A stretch of 64,000 nt of DNA, taken from positions 225,882 through 289,881 of the forward strand of contig NZ_FNET01000011.1 of assembly GCF_900100275.1 (NCBI RefSeq), read 5' to 3'. Position 1 is the stretch's first letter, and each line of letters opens with the position of its first letter. The DNA comes from Lentzea albidocapillata subsp. violacea (GTDB lineage Bacteria > Actinomycetota > Actinomycetes > Mycobacteriales > Pseudonocardiaceae). The notes below the pieces were generated by a model. It had not been told where the DNA came from. It saw nothing but the letters and a program-made list of their open reading frames with translations, and searched no databases. The translations under genes were made by a program, and so were the position numbers. This document shows, one piece after another, positions 44,665-54,274 of the stretch.

Positions 44665-46713
44665 TCAGTCCTGCTCGGCACCGGGCGTCGTCTTCGCGAC
44701 CTGCATCAGGAACTCGATGTTGGTACGCGACTTCCGCAGCCGGTCGAGCAGCAGGTCGATCGCCTGCTGACCGTCGAGCGCGTGGAGCACCCGGCGCAGC
44801 TTGTGCGTGACGGCCATCTCGTCCGGCGAGAGCAGCAGCTCTTCCTTGCGGGTGCCCGACGAGTCGACGTCCACGGCCGGGAACGTCCGCTTGTCGGCGA
44901 TCTTCCGGTCGAGCTTGAGCTCGGCGTTACCCGTGCCCTTGAACTCTTCGAAGATCACCGAGTCGCCGGCGGAACCGGTCTCGACCAGCGCGGTGGCGAT
45001 GACGGTCAGCGAGCCGCCGCCCTCGATGTTGCGAGCCGCACCGAGGAAGCGCTTCGGCGGGTACAGCGCGGTCGAGTCGACACCACCGGACAGGATGCGG
45101 CCGGAGGCCGGTGCCGCCAGGTTGTACGCACGACCCAGACGCGTGATCGAGTCGAGCAGCACGACGACGTCGTGGCCCATCTCGACCAGGCGCTTCGCCC
45201 GCTCGATCGCGAGCTCGGAGATGGTCGTGTGGTCCGACGGCGGCCGGTCGAAGGTGGAGGCGATGACCTCACCCTTCACCGAGCGCTGCATGTCGGTGAC
45301 CTCTTCCGGACGCTCGTCCACCAGCACCACCATGAGGTGGCACTCGGGGTTGTTCGTCGTGATCGCGTTCGCGATCGACTGCAGCACCGAGGTCTTACCG
45401 GCCTTCGGAGGCGACACGACGAGGGCGCGCTGGCCCTTGCCGATCGGCATCACCAGGTCGATGACACGGGTGGTGAGGATGTGCGGCTCGGTCTCCAGGC
45501 GCAGACGCTCGTTCGGGTAGAGCGGCGTCAGCTTGGTGAAGTCCGGGCGGTTGCGCGCCTCTTCCGGGTCCAGGCCGTTGATCTTGTCGACGCGGACCAG
45601 CGGGTTGAACTTCTGGCGCTGCTGCTCCCCGTCGCGCGGCTGGCGGACGGCGCCGGTGAGGGCGTCGCCACGGCGCAGGCCGTACTTGCGGACGAGCGAG
45701 AGCGAGACGTAGACGTCGTTCGAGCCGGCGAGGTAGCCGGAGGTGCGGACGAACGCGTAGTTCTCCAGCACGTCCAGGATGCCTGCGACCGGCAGCAGGA
45801 CGTCGTCGTCGCGGACCTCGGTCTCGCGGTCGACACGACCGCCGCCACCCTGCTCGTCGCCACGGCCACCGCGACGGCGGCGGTCGCGGAAGCGGCCACG
45901 GCGGCCACCGTCGTCGTCACCGTCGGGCTGGCCGCCACCCTGGCGGTCGCCGCCACGGTCACCGCGGTCGGAACGCTCGCCGCGGTCGCGGTTGCGGTCA
46001 CGGCCGCCGCGCTCGTTGCGGTCGCCACGGTCGGAACGCTCGCTGCGCTCGCCACGGTCCTGGCGCTCTCCCCGGTCCTGACGCTCGCCGCGCTCGGGGC
46101 GCTCAGCACGCTCCGGCCGGTCGGTGCGCTCGGCACGGTCGGTGCGCTCAGCACGGTCAGCGCGCTCGGGGCGATCGGTCCGCTCAGGACGCTCGGAACG
46201 CTGCTCCTGCTGCGGCTGGCTCTCGCCCTCGGCGTTGCCACCGCCACGGCCGGAACGGCGGCGACGGTTTCCACGGCGCCCCCCGTCCTCGGACGAGCGG
46301 GAGTCGTCAGACGCGCCGGACTCGGCGGCAGCGGGCTTCTCCGCTACCTCGAGCTGCTGCTGAACAGGCTTTTCGGTGACCTTCTCGGTCACCTTGGCAA
46401 CGGCGGGCTTCTCCGCGGGTGCCTCGGCCTTCGCGGCGACCTTCTCGGTCTTCGCGGGCTTCTCGGCTTTCGCCGGGGCTCCGGAGCCCTGCTTCTCCTT
46501 GATGGCCGCGATCAGGTCGCCCTTGCGCAGGCCTGCGGTTCCGGTGATGCCCATTTGACCGGCGAGCTCGCGCAACTCAGCGAGCACCATGCCGGACAGA
46601 CCCGCGCGGCGGCGCGGCGTCGTGCCGTTCGATGGGGTGGACAGAGCGTTCTCCTCGGCTCCAGAACCAGCGGCAGCTGCGACTTCGCTGCTCAGCAAAT
46701 CGGTGTTGGTCAC
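44665..46713 (-). CDS. rho: transcription termination factor Rho (long actinobacterial form)
   Basis: A 682-residue hexameric RNA helicase. The ATPase core is normal: Walker A SPPKAGKTSVLQ, LVDERPEEVTDM, and the Q-loop/R-loop region before the C-terminus. The N-terminal part carries a SAP-like segment (GMVLAELRELAGQMGITG), then ~200 residues that are Arg/Asp/Glu/Gly-rich with repeats of the type RPERADRAERTDR and RGERQDRGER. This insert is usual in actinobacterial Rho, gives extra RNA binding and is expected to be disordered. The gene has an unusually long upstream leader. Confidence 0.95.
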   Translation of the reverse strand: MTNTDLLSSEVAAAAGSGAEENALSTPSNGTTPRRRAGLSGMVLAELRELAGQMGITGTAGLRKGDLIAAIKEKQGSGAPAKAEKPAKTEKVAAKAEAPAEKPAVAKVTEKVTEKPVQQQLEVAEKPAAAESGASDDSRSSEDGGRRGNRRRRSGRGGGNAEGESQPQQEQRSERPERTDRPERADRAERTDRAERTDRPERAERPERGERQDRGERQDRGERSERSDRGDRNERGGRDRNRDRGERSDRGDRGGDRQGGGQPDGDDDGGRRGRFRDRRRRGGRGDEQGGGGRVDRETEVRDDDVLLPVAGILDVLENYAFVRTSGYLAGSNDVYVSLSLVRKYGLRRGDALTGAVRQPRDGEQQRQKFNPLVRVDKINGLDPEEARNRPDFTKLTPLYPNERLRLETEPHILTTRVIDLVMPIGKGQRALVVSPPKAGKTSVLQSIANAITTNNPECHLMVVLVDERPEEVTDMQRSVKGEVIASTFDRPPSDHTTISELAIERAKRLVEMGHDVVVLLDSITRLGRAYNLAAPASGRILSGGVDSTALYPPKRFLGAARNIEGGGSLTVIATALVETGSAGDSVIFEEFKGTGNAELKLDRKIADKRTFPAVDVDSSGTRKEELLLSPDEMAVTHKLRRVLHALDGQQAIDLLLDRLRKSRTNIEFLMQVAKTTPGAEQD

Positions 46714-47032
46714 ACAAGTCCTTCCTGACCAGGCCCCGCCTCCTACGCGGCCCAGCGGACCCGCCTTCCCACTTCAGCGGGGAACGGCGGTCAAGTCCGA
46801 TGAAGACGGAAGCACGACGGCTTCCCTCAAGCACGGGACTTTGCTCAGATCACACGGCGATCGGGTGCCTCTTTGCGTCCGCCCCGCCCGCACGGCACAG
46901 AGCCGGAACACAAAAGGATTGCGACCCGGAACGAATGTCCGAGCGCGACACCGGCGCCCGTGCGCGCAGTGACTGATCGCCCCCGAGGGTAGACGCCGGT
47001 CCCCCGGCATGCAACAACCGGGGTCGGGTGTG
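46714..47032 (-). other. rho leader / thrB-rho gap without a gene
   Basis: 319 bp between thrB's stop and rho's GTG. I see no credible open frame. A CCCCGG/CCGGGG hairpin at 46998-47022 lies just after thrB and may end the threonine operon. The rest would be a long rho leader; rho is autoregulated by its own leader in other bacteria. Confidence 0.4.
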
Positions 47033-47887
47033 TCAGTCCAATGGACGAACGCGCACGCCGGCGGCGTCGACGTCGAGTCTGCGCACGTCGAAGCCGTGCG
47101 TGTCGACCTCGGCCGGAAGATCACCGAAGGCGATCACGGTGGGTCCCGCTCCGCTCACGCAGGCGGGAACTCCCAGCTTGCGAAGATCGTTGATCACCCG
47201 AACGGTGTCCGGCCAGGCGGGCTCGCGGTAGTTCTGGTGGAGTCGATCCTCAGTCGCCGCAAGGAGAACCGACGGATCGGACGTCAGCGCGTGCACCGCC
47301 AGGGCTGCCCGCCCGGCGGCGTGCGCGGCGTCCGCGTGCGGCACTTCGGCGGGGAGGAGGCCCCGCGTCGTCTTGGTGGACGACTCCTGCGACGGGATCA
47401 GGACGACCGGACGCACGCGTGCGTCCGCGTCCATCCGGACAGCGCGGTAGCGCTCTCCTTCGGACCACGCGACGACGACGCCGCCGAACAGGGAGGCGGC
47501 CGCGTTGTCCGCGTGCCCCTCGAACTCGGCGGCAATTTGCAACGCTGCCGTGTCCGGCTCGCGACCCTGCAGGGTGAATCCGGCTACGACACCCGCCACG
47601 ATCGCGGCGGCCGACGAGCCCAGTCCCCGCGCGTGCGGGATGGTGTTGCGGCACCTCAGGGCCAGGCCACCGGTGTAGCCGGTGGCGCGGACGGCCCGCA
47701 CGACGAGGTGGGTCTCGTCGAGCGGGACCTCACCTGCTCCGGCACCGTCCACGGTGATGGAGAGGCCGTCGACACCGTCGCCGCCGGCCACCTCCACGTC
47801 GTCGTACATGCCGAGCGCCAGGCCCAGCGCGTCGAACCCCGAGCCGAGGTTCGCGGTCGACGCGGGGACGGAGACGAGGAACCTCAC
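47033..47887 (-). CDS. thrB: homoserine kinase
   Basis: A 284-residue GHMP kinase that phosphorylates homoserine. The N-terminal strand is VSVPASTANLGSGFDALGLAL, the ATP loop is PHARGLGSSAAAIVAGV, and the third motif VSGAGPTVIAF is present. The GTG start overlaps the thrC stop (GTGA), giving coupled translation in the hom-thrC-thrB order. Confidence 0.94.
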   Translation of the reverse strand: MRFLVSVPASTANLGSGFDALGLALGMYDDVEVAGGDGVDGLSITVDGAGAGEVPLDETHLVVRAVRATGYTGGLALRCRNTIPHARGLGSSAAAIVAGVVAGFTLQGREPDTAALQIAAEFEGHADNAAASLFGGVVVAWSEGERYRAVRMDADARVRPVVLIPSQESSTKTTRGLLPAEVPHADAAHAAGRAALAVHALTSDPSVLLAATEDRLHQNYREPAWPDTVRVINDLRKLGVPACVSGAGPTVIAFGDLPAEVDTHGFDVRRLDVDAAGVRVRPLD

Positions 47888-48936
47888 GCCAGCTCCAGCG
47901 CGTGCGCGACGGCGCCGGGGTCGACCGGGACCGGCTCGACCTCGGTGGTGCCGAGCAGTGCCGTGTCGGGGTCCTTCAGACCGTGGCCCGTGACGGTGCA
48001 CACAACGGTGGAGCCCTTCGGCAGCCTGCCGTCCTCGGCGGTCTTCAGCAGACCGGCGATGGACGCGGCCGACGCGGGCTCGACGAAGATGCCCTCGGAC
48101 GAGGCCAGCAGCCGGTACGCGCTGAGGATCTGCTCGTCGGTGACGGCGTCGATCAGGCCGCCGGACTCGTCCCGGGCGTTGACCGCGCCCGTCCACGACG
48201 CCGGCGAACCGATCCGGATCGCGGTCGCGATGGTCTCCGGGTTCGGGACCGGCTGACCGCTGACCAGCGGAGCGGCGCCCGCGGCCTGGAAGCCGAACAT
48301 GCGCGGCAGACCCTGGTCGTACGACGTGTAGCCCTTCCAGTACGCGGTGATGTTGCCCGCGTTGCCGACGGGCAGGCAGTGCACGTCCGGCGCCTGGCCG
48401 AGCACGTCGCAGACCTCCCACGCGGCGGTCTGCTGGCCGACGAGGCGCACCGGGTTGACCGAGTTCACCAGCGTGACCGGGTACTCGGCCGCGGTCTTCG
48501 ACGCCAGCTCCAGGCAGTCGTCGAAGTTGCCGTCGATCTGCAGGATCCGCGCGCCGTGCATGACGGCCTGCGCGAGCTTGCCCATCGCGATCTTGCCGCT
48601 GGGCACCAGCACGGCCGCCGTCAGGCCCGCCTTGGCCGCGTAGGCCGCGGCGGACGCCGACGTGTTGCCGGTGGAGGCGCAGATGACCGCCTTCAGGCCG
48701 GAGGCGAGCGCGTACGTCATCGCCACGGTCATGCCGCGGTCCTTGAACGAGCCGGTCGGGTTCGCGCCCTCGACCTTGACCCAGACGTCGGACCCGGTCG
48801 CCTCGGAGAGCCTCCGAGCGTGCACCAGCGGCGTGCCGCCCTCGTGCAGCGTCACGACCTCGGCGCCCTCCGGGATCTCGATGCGATCCCTGTAGGCGTT
48901 GATGAGACCGGGCCAGCCTGCTCTCGAAGCACTCAC
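47884..48936 (-). CDS. thrC: threonine synthase
   Basis: A 350-residue PLP enzyme that converts O-phosphohomoserine to threonine. The PLP lysine is in PTGSFKDRGMTVA and the phosphate-binding loop is PVGNAGNITAYW. It is the short (class II-like) bacterial form. Both ends overlap the neighbouring genes of the threonine operon. Confidence 0.95.
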   Translation of the reverse strand: MSASRAGWPGLINAYRDRIEIPEGAEVVTLHEGGTPLVHARRLSEATGSDVWVKVEGANPTGSFKDRGMTVAMTYALASGLKAVICASTGNTSASAAAYAAKAGLTAAVLVPSGKIAMGKLAQAVMHGARILQIDGNFDDCLELASKTAAEYPVTLVNSVNPVRLVGQQTAAWEVCDVLGQAPDVHCLPVGNAGNITAYWKGYTSYDQGLPRMFGFQAAGAAPLVSGQPVPNPETIATAIRIGSPASWTGAVNARDESGGLIDAVTDEQILSAYRLLASSEGIFVEPASAASIAGLLKTAEDGRLPKGSTVVCTVTGHGLKDPDTALLGTTEVEPVPVDPGAVAHALELA

Positions 48937-50234
48937 TCTTCGCCCTCCACCCTCATGACGCTGACGACGTCCCGCACCACGGGGAGGCCACCGATTTTGT
49001 CCACAGTGGACCGCAACGCGGCGTCGGTAGCCGCGTGCGTGACGATCACCAGGCTGGCGTCCTCGACGCGGCCCTCCTGGCGCACCGCAGCGATGCTCAC
49101 GTCGTGCTCGGCGAAGACCGCGGCGACCTGCGAGAGGACACCGGGCTTGTCCGCCACGTCGAGGCTGATGTGGTAGCGGGTGGGCGTGTTCCCCATGGGC
49201 TGCGCGGAAAGCGCGGCGTAGGCGGACTCGCGCGGACCGTGCCCGCTCGCGACCATGTTGCGCGCCACAGCGACCAGGTCGCCGACGACCGCGCTCGCCG
49301 TGGGGGCGCCACCGGCACCCTGCCCGTAGAACATCATCTCCCCCGCCGCGTCGGCCTCGACGAACACCGCGTTGAACGCGCCGTTGACGCTCGCCAGCGG
49401 ATGCGTCCTGGGGATCATCGCCGGGTGCACTCGAACGGCGACTGACTCCTGACCGGACGGACTGGTCACGCGCTCGCAGATCGCGAGCAGCTTCACCGTC
49501 CGGCCGAGGCCCTTGGCCGCCGCGATGTCCGCCGCGGACACCGCGCGGATGCCCTCGCGGTAGACGTCCGACGCCGTCACGCGCGTGTGGAACGCAAGGG
49601 ACGCAAGGATCGCGGCCTTCGACGCGGCGTCGAACCCGTCGACGTCCGCGGTCGGGTCGGCCTCGGCGTAACCGAGCCGCGAGGCCTCCTCGAGCGTCTC
49701 GCTGTACCCGGCACCCGTGGCGTCCATCGCGGACAGGATGAAGTTCGTCGTGCCGTTCACGATGCCCATGACGCGCGTGATCCGGTCTCCCGCAAGGGAT
49801 TCCCGCAACGGGCGCAGCAACGGGATCGCGCCGGCGACGGCGGCCTCGAAGTAGAGGTCCGCACCGGACGCGTCGGCTGCCTCGAACAGGTCGGGGCCGT
49901 GCTCGGCGAGCAGTGCCTTGTTCGCCGTCACGACGGACTTGCCGCGCCGCAACGCCTCCAGCAGCAGGCCGCGCGTGGGGTCGATACCGCCGATGACCTC
50001 GACGATGACGTCCACGTCGGCCGACTTCACGAGCGCCTCGGCGTCCGTGGTGAGCAGGTGCTCCGGTACTTCACGGTGTTTGTTCGGCCTGCGCACGGCG
50101 ATGCCCACGAGCTCAACCGGCGCACCGATGCGCTGGGTGAGGTCATCGGCCTGGTCCGTCAGCAGCCGGACTACCTCCGTGCCCACCGTGCCACATCCCA
50201 GCAAGGCGACCCGAATCGGTTTCACGGCTTTCAT
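48933..50234 (-). CDS. hom: homoserine dehydrogenase with ACT domain
   Basis: A 433-residue NAD(P)H enzyme making homoserine from aspartate semialdehyde. The nucleotide motif is VALLGCGTVGTEVV; the catalytic region has VNGTTNFILSAM and YAEADPTADVDG. The C-terminal ~80 residues (HISLDVADKPGVLSQVAAVFAEHDVSI) form an ACT domain for threonine feedback. ATG 50234 overlaps the lysA stop; GTG 50225 has better spacing from GGAGG and may be the true start. Confidence 0.95.
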   Translation of the reverse strand: MKAVKPIRVALLGCGTVGTEVVRLLTDQADDLTQRIGAPVELVGIAVRRPNKHREVPEHLLTTDAEALVKSADVDVIVEVIGGIDPTRGLLLEALRRGKSVVTANKALLAEHGPDLFEAADASGADLYFEAAVAGAIPLLRPLRESLAGDRITRVMGIVNGTTNFILSAMDATGAGYSETLEEASRLGYAEADPTADVDGFDAASKAAILASLAFHTRVTASDVYREGIRAVSAADIAAAKGLGRTVKLLAICERVTSPSGQESVAVRVHPAMIPRTHPLASVNGAFNAVFVEADAAGEMMFYGQGAGGAPTASAVVGDLVAVARNMVASGHGPRESAYAALSAQPMGNTPTRYHISLDVADKPGVLSQVAAVFAEHDVSIAAVRQEGRVEDASLVIVTHAATDAALRSTVDKIGGLPVVRDVVSVMRVEGEE

Positions 50235-51649
50235 ACCTCCAGACGGAACAGGTCGTCCTCGGTCTCGCGACGCAGCAGCAGCCGCGCCTCTCCATCGGTC
50301 ACCGCGGCGAGCGCGGGCCGTGGAAGTCGGTTGTACCCGCTCGCCATCGAGTAGCAGTAGGCCCCTGTGGCAGCGATCGCAACCAGGTCCCCCGGCGCCA
50401 GGTCGTCGGGCAGCCAGCAGTCGCGCACCACGATGTCGCCGGACTCGCAGTGCTTGCCCACCACACGACACAGCACGGCCCTCGACTCGGGCTCGGAGGC
50501 GCGCGAAACGAGCTTGCAGTCGTAGACCGCGTCGTACAGGGCAGTGCGGATGTTGTCGCTCATGCCGCCGTCGACGCTGACGTACCGGCGCCGCGCGCCA
50601 CCGTCGAGCTCGATGTCCTTGATCGTGCCGACCTCGTACACGGTGACCGTGCCGGGACCGACGATCGCGCGGCCGGGCTCGACCGCGATGCGAGGCATGC
50701 TCAGGCCGTTGTGCTCGCACTCCTTCTGCACGATGTTGTGCAGCTGCCGCGCGAGCTCGGCGGGCGGGGGCGGGTCGTCGTCCGGCGTGTAGGCGATGCC
50801 GAGACCGCCGCCGAGGTCGACGACGTCCAGTGACGGGACCTCTCCGTGCTCGGCGCGGATCTCGGCGAGCAGGCCGATCACGCGGCGCGCGGCGACCTCG
50901 AAGCCGGACGCGTCGAAGATCTGCGAGCCGATGTGGCTGTGCAGGCCGACGAGCTCGAGCCCGCTGGCCTTCAGCACACGTCGTACGGCCTCGGCCGCGT
51001 CGCCGGAGGACAGCGAGAAGCCGAACTTCTGGTCCTCGTGCGCGGTCGCGATGAACTCGTGCGTGTGCGCCTCGACGCCGACCGTCACGCGGATCAGCAC
51101 CTTCTGCACCACACCGCGGTCGCGCGCGACCTGGTCGAGGCGCGCGATCTCGTGGTACGAGTCGAGCACGATCCCGCCGACGCCCGCCTCGACGGCCGCG
51201 ATCAGTTCGGGAACGCTCTTGTTGTTGCCGTGCAACGCGATGCGCTCGGCCGGGAAGTCGGCGCGCAGCGCGATGGCGAGTTCGCCGCCGCTGCAGACGT
51301 CGATCGAGAGGCCCTCTTCGGCCACCCACTTCGCGACCTGCACGCTCAGGAACGCCTTCGAGGCGTAGTGCACGAGCGTCGGGTCGCCGAACGCCTCGGC
51401 GTGCTCGCGGCAGCGCGCGCGGAAGTCCTGCTCGTCCATGACGAACAACGGGGTGCCGTACTGCTCGGCGAGCCCGCGCACGTCCACGCCCGCCAGCTCC
51501 ACGACACCCGCGTCGGTGCGCTTGGCGTTGCGCGGCCACACGGTCGGGTGCAGATAGTCGAGCTGGCCGGCGTTGGCAGGGCGGTCGCCTGCGGTGGTGC
51601 CGGAGGCCATGACGTCGGCGTGCCGGGGTCCGGCCGGATGCGCGCGCAT
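50231..51649 (-). CDS. lysA: diaminopimelate decarboxylase
   Basis: A 472-residue PLP enzyme, the last step of lysine synthesis. The PLP lysine is in VHYASKAFLSVQ, the HIGSQIFDA loop is present, and the C-terminal CESGDIVV and YCYSMASGYN motifs of the partner active site are intact. The actinobacterial N-terminus (RAHPAGPRHADV) supports ATG 51649, which overlaps the argS stop (TGATG). Confidence 0.95.
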   Translation of the reverse strand: MRAHPAGPRHADVMASGTTAGDRPANAGQLDYLHPTVWPRNAKRTDAGVVELAGVDVRGLAEQYGTPLFVMDEQDFRARCREHAEAFGDPTLVHYASKAFLSVQVAKWVAEEGLSIDVCSGGELAIALRADFPAERIALHGNNKSVPELIAAVEAGVGGIVLDSYHEIARLDQVARDRGVVQKVLIRVTVGVEAHTHEFIATAHEDQKFGFSLSSGDAAEAVRRVLKASGLELVGLHSHIGSQIFDASGFEVAARRVIGLLAEIRAEHGEVPSLDVVDLGGGLGIAYTPDDDPPPPAELARQLHNIVQKECEHNGLSMPRIAVEPGRAIVGPGTVTVYEVGTIKDIELDGGARRRYVSVDGGMSDNIRTALYDAVYDCKLVSRASEPESRAVLCRVVGKHCESGDIVVRDCWLPDDLAPGDLVAIAATGAYCYSMASGYNRLPRPALAAVTDGEARLLLRRETEDDLFRLEV

Positions 51650-53277
51650 CACATGCGCTCCGGGGCGGTCACGCCGAGCAGACCGAGGCCCGCGGCGAAC
51701 ACGCGCCTGGTCGCGTTGACGAGCTGAAGCCTGACCTGGTGCAACGGAGTCGTCTCCTCATCGCCGCGCGGAAGGACGCGGCAGTCCTGCTGGAAGCGGT
51801 GGTACGTGCCCGCGAGCTCTTCGAGGTAGCGGGCGACGCGGTGCGGTTCACGCAGCTCGGCGGCGGTGGCCACCACTCGCGGGAACTCGCCGATGGTGCG
51901 GATGAGGTCGCCCTCGCGCTCGTGGGTGAGCAGCGCGAAGTCCTCACCCGGGGTGATGCCGAGATCAGCGGCGTTGCGCAGGATCGACGACGTGCGCGCG
52001 TGGGCGTACTGCACGTAGTAGACCGGGTTCTCGTTGCTGTGTTTGCGCAGCAGGTCGAGGTCGATGTCGAGGCCGGAGTCGACGCTCGACCGGATCATGG
52101 CGTAGCGGGCGGCGTCCACCCCGACCACGTCGACCAGGTCCTCCATCGTGATGACGGTGCCCGCGCGTTTGCTCATCCGGACGGGCTGGCCGTCGCTGAC
52201 GAGGTTCACGAGCTGGCCGATCAGCACCTCGACGCTGTCCGGGTCGTCGCCCAGTGCGGACGCGGCGGCCTTCAGACGCGCGATGTAGCCGTGGTGGTCC
52301 GCGCCGAGCATGTAGATGCACAGGTCGAAGCCGCGGCCGCGCTTGTCGACGAGGTACGCGATGTCGCCCGCGATGTACGCCGGGTTTCCGTCGCTCTTGA
52401 TGACGACGCGGTCCTTGTCGTCACCGAAGTCCGTGGACCGCAGCCACCAGGCGCCGTCCTTCTCGTACAGCGAGCCGTTCGCCTTGAGCTTCGAGATCGC
52501 CTCTTCCACGCGGCCGCTCTGGTGCAGCGAGTCCTCGTGGAAGTAGACGTCGAAGTCGGTGCCGAAGTCGTGCAGGCTGCTCTTGATCTCCTCGAACATG
52601 AGCCCGACGCCGATCCTGCGCACGGTCTCCGGGTCGCTCAACGCTCCCGGCTCGCGGCGAAGCACCTCGGCGGCGATGTCGCTGACGTACGTGCCCGCGT
52701 AGCCGTCCTCGGGGGCGGGCTCGCCCTTCGCGGCGGCGATCAGCGACCGGACGAACCTGTCGATCTGCGCGCCGGCGTCGTTGAAGTAGTACTCGCGGGT
52801 GACCTCGGCGCCGCGGGCCTGCAGGACCCTGCCCAGCGCGTCACCGACGGCCGCCCAGCGGGCGCCACCGAGGTGGATGGGGCCGGTGGGGTTCGCGGAG
52901 ACGAACTCCAGGTTGATCCGCTTGCCGCCGAGCTCGGGGCCGGTGCCGTACCCGGCCTCCAGGGCCGCACGAACGATCGCGCCCTGCGCCTCGGTCGCGA
53001 TGGTGAGGTTCAGGAAGCCGGGACCGGCCACATCGGCCTTGGCGATGGCGTCCTGAGCGAGCAGGGCCTCGGCGAGCCACGTCGCGAACTCACGGGGCGC
53101 GACGCCCGCCTTCTTGGCGAGCTGAAGCGCGATGTTCGTGGCGTAGTCGCCGTGCTCGGGGTTCCTGGGTCGCTCGACCGTCACCTGCTCAGGCAGAGCA
53201 GAGGCGTCCAGACGCCGGTCGGCCAGCAGGCGGGCAACCGTGGTCCGGACCAGATCGGCGAGCACTTCAGGAGTCAC
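51649..53277 (-). CDS. argS: arginine-tRNA ligase
   Basis: A 542-residue class I synthetase. It has the N-terminal Add-1 domain, the HIGH-type motif in NPTGPIHLGGAR, the KMSKS-type motif in PVRMSKRAGT, and a C-terminal helical anticodon-binding domain (DALR). GTG 53277 is chosen because the family starts near TPEVLADLV; the longer frame's extra N-terminus is unlike the family. It is the first gene of the lysA-hom-thrC-thrB run and divergent from the DUF3105 gene. Confidence 0.95.
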   Translation of the reverse strand: MTPEVLADLVRTTVARLLADRRLDASALPEQVTVERPRNPEHGDYATNIALQLAKKAGVAPREFATWLAEALLAQDAIAKADVAGPGFLNLTIATEAQGAIVRAALEAGYGTGPELGGKRINLEFVSANPTGPIHLGGARWAAVGDALGRVLQARGAEVTREYYFNDAGAQIDRFVRSLIAAAKGEPAPEDGYAGTYVSDIAAEVLRREPGALSDPETVRRIGVGLMFEEIKSSLHDFGTDFDVYFHEDSLHQSGRVEEAISKLKANGSLYEKDGAWWLRSTDFGDDKDRVVIKSDGNPAYIAGDIAYLVDKRGRGFDLCIYMLGADHHGYIARLKAAASALGDDPDSVEVLIGQLVNLVSDGQPVRMSKRAGTVITMEDLVDVVGVDAARYAMIRSSVDSGLDIDLDLLRKHSNENPVYYVQYAHARTSSILRNAADLGITPGEDFALLTHEREGDLIRTIGEFPRVVATAAELREPHRVARYLEELAGTYHRFQQDCRVLPRGDEETTPLHQVRLQLVNATRRVFAAGLGLLGVTAPERM

Positions 53278-53446
53278 GCCCAGAGAGTCTAGAGAAGCGT
53301 TGTCGCAGGTCTCGACCGGGTTACCGGGTCTCGGAGGGTGAGACGGCAAGTGTTAACGCGCACGTGGTATCGCACTGCGCTGACAGTGATCAGACACGAT
53401 GTCCCTACACTGGCGCCGGTTGACCAGGACGACATCTGAGGCGGAC

Positions 53447-54274
53447 ATGACCAGCGGCAAGAAGACGAAGGCCACACGCAACAGCGTGGCCGCAGCCCGT
53501 TCCTCGGTGGTGGCGAGCAAGCCGAAGCCGTGGGGCACGATCCTCGCGGTGATCGCAGTGCTGGCCCTCGCGGGCGGTGTTTTCGGATATGCGTACATGC
53601 AGATCCACGAGAACAACGTCAAAGAGGCCGCCCTGGCCAAGTGGAAGCCCTCGGACACGAACAAGGACCCGTCGACCGCGCTCGCGGGCATCGTGACCAA
53701 GGAGTACAAGGGCTCCCGCCACGTCGAGCCGACCCAGCGCGTCGCGTACGACCAGACTCCCGCCTTCGGTGGCCCGCACGACGCCCAGTGGGCCGACTGC
53801 ACCGGCGTCGTCTACGACAAGGCCGTGCGCACCGAGAACATGGTCCACGGCCTGGAGCACGGCGCCGTGTGGATCGCGTACAACCCTGACCAGGTCAAGG
53901 ACGACGCGCTCACCAAGCTGAAGGCCAAGGTCGAGGGCATCCCGTACATGATGCTGTCGCCGTACCCCGGCCTCGACAAGCCGATCTCGCTGCAGTCCTG
54001 GGGTCACCAGCTGAAGATCGAGAACGCCGACGACGAGCGCGTCGACCAGTTCATCTCGTCGCTGCTGCGCAACCCGAACACGTACCCCGAGGTCGGCGCG
54101 TCCTGCGAGAACACGGCGTTCCTGTCGAACCCGGCCCCGTTCGTGGCCGAGAAGCCGGGCGCCGACGCCGTGCCGATGGACGGCGGCAAGGACGACTCCG
54201 TGACCGAGGGCCAGCCGCAGAACCCCAGCACGCCCCCCGCGTCGGGCTCCGCCTCGACGCCGCCGTCGAGCTGA
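53447..54274 (+). CDS. DUF3105 membrane-anchored protein
   Basis: A 275-residue protein with a basic N-terminus, one membrane helix (about 31-51) and an external DUF3105 domain (about 85-245). The domain has the conserved YDQTPAFGGPHD, MVHGLEHGAVWIAY with paired His, and a Cys near each end (ADCTGV; ASCENT). The tail is Pro/Ser-rich. It is coupled to the DUF305 gene by a TGATG overlap, a common partnership. Function is not established; a metal-linked role is often suspected. Confidence 0.82.
   Translation: MTSGKKTKATRNSVAAARSSVVASKPKPWGTILAVIAVLALAGGVFGYAYMQIHENNVKEAALAKWKPSDTNKDPSTALAGIVTKEYKGSRHVEPTQRVAYDQTPAFGGPHDAQWADCTGVVYDKAVRTENMVHGLEHGAVWIAYNPDQVKDDALTKLKAKVEGIPYMMLSPYPGLDKPISLQSWGHQLKIENADDERVDQFISSLLRNPNTYPEVGASCENTAFLSNPAPFVAEKPGADAVPMDGGKDDSVTEGQPQNPSTPPASGSASTPPSS

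Noticed and set aside
44782..46728. 648-residue plus-strand frame with a Val/Ala-rich part
   Set aside because: Antisense to rho; the hydrophobic-looking part is the complement of the RG-rich repeat.
51739..53292. 517-residue plus-strand open frame
   Set aside because: Antisense to argS, no domain, shadow composition.
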